Assembly: GCA_013360395.1 (NCBI GenBank)
Contig: JABWBQ010000001.1
Span: 1 to 64,000, forward strand
Reading direction: 5' to 3'
From: Flavobacteriales bacterium
GTDB lineage: Bacteria > Bacteroidota > Bacteroidia > Flavobacteriales_F > PHOS-HE28
DNA length: 64,000 nucleotides
Below the pieces are notes generated by a model. That model had not been told where the DNA came from, ran no database searches, and saw only the letters and a list, made by a program, of their open reading frames with translations. Made by a program: the position numbers and the translations under genes. Shown piece by piece: positions 62,317 to 64,000 of the stretch (the first letter of the stretch is position 1; every line of letters begins with the position of its first letter).

Positions 62317-63401
62317 CGCGTGCCGATCAGGTCCATCACCACCCGGGACCAGTCCGCAGGGGTCCAATCCGCACCGAGCGCGCGGCTGTGCCCGCCCATG
62401 GTGAGCAGGGCGGCATCGTCGGTCCGGAGCACACGCAACAGGGCCGCACGCAGCGCCTCCGCATCACCCGCGGTGAACCGGGACCCGTTCCGCCCTTCAC
62501 GCAGGAAGCGTTCGCCGGCGCCCACGGCGCTGCTCAACACCAAGGGCATGCCGGCACAGGCCTGTTCGTGCACCACCACGCCCCAGGGTTCGTAGGTGCT
62601 CGGCAGCACGAAGGCGCCGCACGCCTCCAGCACCTTCGGCATGTCGTCGGCCTGCACGAAACCCAGGTGCCGGATGCGGGCATGCCGGCCGGCGGGCGAA
62701 GCGGCGACCTGCGCGTGCAGTTCGCCCGTGCCGGCGATCCACAGCTCCCAGTCGCCCGCCAGGCCTTCGTCGCAGAGCCGCGCGAACACGTCGCACAGCA
62801 GCTGGTGCCCCTTGGTGGGGATGTAACGCGCCACGCAGAGGAAGCGATGCGGCCAGTGCGCGGCGCGTTCGTGCAGCAGGCGCGCGCCCAGGGGCAGGAA
62901 GCGGTCGGTGTCGGCGCTGTAGAACCCGGTGCGCACCCGGGCCTCGGCGAACCCGAGGTGGCGTGCGTAGCGGGCCTGCGGCGCCCCGGTGACCCAGGCG
63001 TGGCTGAAGGTGCGGTGGAGCCAGAGCCGCGCGGCGACCACGGCGGCCCATTGGCGGGCATCGCCACGCCAAGCGGTGTCGCTGCACATCACCGTGGGCA
63101 ACCCGCGACGCCGCAGCGCCCGGCATGCCTTGAGGTAGCCCTTGTCCACCCAGCCGCTGGCGAAGGCGATGGCGGGGTCGATGTCCTGCACCAGTCGCAG
63201 GAGCCCCGCGTCGTCGAACGCCTCGCGCGCATGGACCTTCACCCGGTCGGCGAAACGCAACGCGAAGGGCGCCTCGCGGTTCACGGGCCAGCGCACGATG
63301 TGCACCTCCACCCCGTGGTCGGCCACCAGCCGTTCCACCCCGGCCAGAAAGTAGGGCGCCAGCTCGGTGTACAGGAAGAGGACCTTGCGGGGAACGCTCA
63401 T
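62313..63401 (-). CDS. Glycosyltransferase family 4
   Basis: A 362-residue GT-B enzyme with FLYTELAPYFLAGVERL at the N-terminus and STYEPWGVVVHEQACAGMP, with the E-x7-E pair, near residue 290. FLCVARYIPTKGHQLL is the typical nucleotide-binding linker. ATG 63401 overlaps the deacetylase stop by four bases. Probably a transferase of the same exopolysaccharide unit. Confidence 0.9.
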   Translation of the reverse strand: MSVPRKVLFLYTELAPYFLAGVERLVADHGVEVHIVRWPVNREAPFALRFADRVKVHAREAFDDAGLLRLVQDIDPAIAFASGWVDKGYLKACRALRRRGLPTVMCSDTAWRGDARQWAAVVAARLWLHRTFSHAWVTGAPQARYARHLGFAEARVRTGFYSADTDRFLPLGARLLHERAAHWPHRFLCVARYIPTKGHQLLCDVFARLCDEGLAGDWELWIAGTGELHAQVAASPAGRHARIRHLGFVQADDMPKVLEACGAFVLPSTYEPWGVVVHEQACAGMPLVLSSAVGAGERFLREGRNGSRFTAGDAEALRAALLRVLRTDDAALLTMGGHSRALGADWTPADWSRVVMDLIGTR

Positions 63402-64000
63402 GCTACCTGTCGCGGGAGGTGGGCCACACCGGCAGCGAGCAGATCGCCGAAGGTGGTCATGGGCAGGTCGTCGAACACCCGCCGCATCTTGGGTTCGGTG
63501 GTGCGCAGGTTCACGTAGGACATGAAGCGGCGCTTGGCGCTCATGGGCAGGCGGGGGTGGTCGGGGTCCACTTCGCGGGGATGGAGGTAGAACACCACGG
63601 GGCGGTCCTCGGCCAGCACGGCACGGGCGCGGTCCCGGATCAACGGGTAGGGGAAGAAACGCAGGTAACCGCCGCCGAAGAAGTACAGGTCGCGGCCCAG
63701 TAGACGGCCCATGCTGATGGGGAACTCCACGAGATCGCCCTGCGCGGTGGGCACCACATGGGGCACGGGCAATGCGCCGGGCCATCCGCCGTGGTTGCGG
63801 TCGCCGGGCCAGATGCTGCTGTCGTAGGCATGGCCCGTGGCCGCGAGGGCCTCGAAGAACCAGGGCGTCTCCCGCGTCACGCTGAAGCCCGGTGCCCGGT
63901 AGCCGCGCACGGGGACCCCGGCCGCATCCTCGATGATCGCCTTCGCCTTGCGCACATCCTCGGTGAAGTGGCGGCGGTCGTGCTTGTACACCAGCTCGTG
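63398..64000 (-). CDS. Polysaccharide deacetylase (XrtA/PEP-CTERM-type, DUF3473), partial
   Basis: The frame runs off the right edge, so only the C-terminal ~200 residues are seen. HELVYK, then AGVPVRGYRAPGFSVTRETPWFFEAL and YDSSIWPGDRNHGG, are the carbohydrate esterase 4 RAPGFS segment of exopolysaccharide-associated deacetylases. FYLHPREVDPDHPR is the catalytic His region, followed by a DUF3473-like end. It de-N-acetylates a growing polysaccharide in systems with a PEP-CTERM or similar sorting locus. It leads the four-gene operon into the window. Confidence 0.88.
   Translation of the reverse strand, partial: HELVYKHDRRHFTEDVRKAKAIIEDAAGVPVRGYRAPGFSVTRETPWFFEALAATGHAYDSSIWPGDRNHGGWPGALPVPHVVPTAQGDLVEFPISMGRLLGRDLYFFGGGYLRFFPYPLIRDRARAVLAEDRPVVFYLHPREVDPDHPRLPMSAKRRFMSYVNLRTTEPKMRRVFDDLPMTTFGDLLAAGVAHLPRQVA

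Noticed and set aside
1-64000. CRISPR arrays and rRNA genes
   Set aside because: No regularly spaced direct repeats, Cas proteins or ribosomal RNA sequence were seen. The repeats found are single pairs or palindromes.

Overview
The window reads as a high-GC member of the Bacteroidota, probably an uncultured Flavobacteriales-like lineage. Three signs support this. Seven secreted proteins end in, or appear to end in, type IX secretion (T9SS) sorting domains. Several genes lie behind a Bacteroidota-type -7 box (TAnnTTTG and close variants). The housekeeping and accessory set (uvrB, fabG, sucD, mnmE, NDH-2, WbqC, PepSY, dialkylresorcinol genes) is typical of the phylum. The left edge is an exception: about 1-760 carries a cyclic-di-GMP-I (GEMM) riboswitch and the start of a secreted beta/alpha protein, fused in frame to the C-terminal half of miaA. 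That looks like a contig chimera, or less likely a recent rearrangement, so this edge should not be taken as native.

Layout. 1.2-7.5 kb: uvrB and two tandem secreted trypsin-like proteases. 7.5-11 kb (minus): a DUF218 protein, a large membrane-anchored protein and fabG. 11.3-16.7 kb: a secreted T9SS protein overlapping a small lipoprotein gene, then a C10 cysteine peptidase overlapping a lipoprotein gene. 16.7-20.4 kb (minus): sucD, an MFS transporter and NDH-2. 20.4-26.7 kb: mnmE, an NlpE-like lipoprotein, a WbqC/Crp pair, a haloalkane-dehalogenase-like hydrolase and a T9SS gene. That T9SS gene sits between two ~102-bp direct repeats carrying complex hairpins.

26.7-35.7 kb is an accessory zone with visibly lower GC, interrupted by one core-like acyl-CoA carboxylase gene. 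It holds an HNH nuclease gene and a three-gene restriction-modification system: an N6-adenine methyltransferase, a circularly permuted C5-cytosine methyltransferase and a PD-(D/E)XK nuclease. It also holds a RAYT transposase with REP-like palindromes inside and at the end of its gene, and a Fic-protein remnant.

35.6-50.3 kb: DUF1801 and PepSY proteins, a two-component system facing a PepSY/YjiK-propeller protein, a TPR-adenylate cyclase with a duplication scar upstream, small DUF1801/YdeI proteins, a VOC-DUF2461 fusion, lipoproteins, PhnA, RidA and an AsmA-like protein. 50.4-59.1 kb (minus): a dialkylresorcinol/flexirubin-type locus (DarA, DarB, BtrH-like protein, ABC exporter, ketosynthase and a cysteine-less chain-length-factor-like partner). 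60.6-64 kb (minus): a tightly overlapping exopolysaccharide operon (acetyltransferase, two GT4 enzymes, a polysaccharide deacetylase cut by the window edge).

How the genes work together. The surface biology combines T9SS-exported proteases, an extracellular polysaccharide locus and a membrane pigment locus. The R-M island and HNH gene look like defence cargo. Function calls come from reading motifs and from memory of families; no database search was run.
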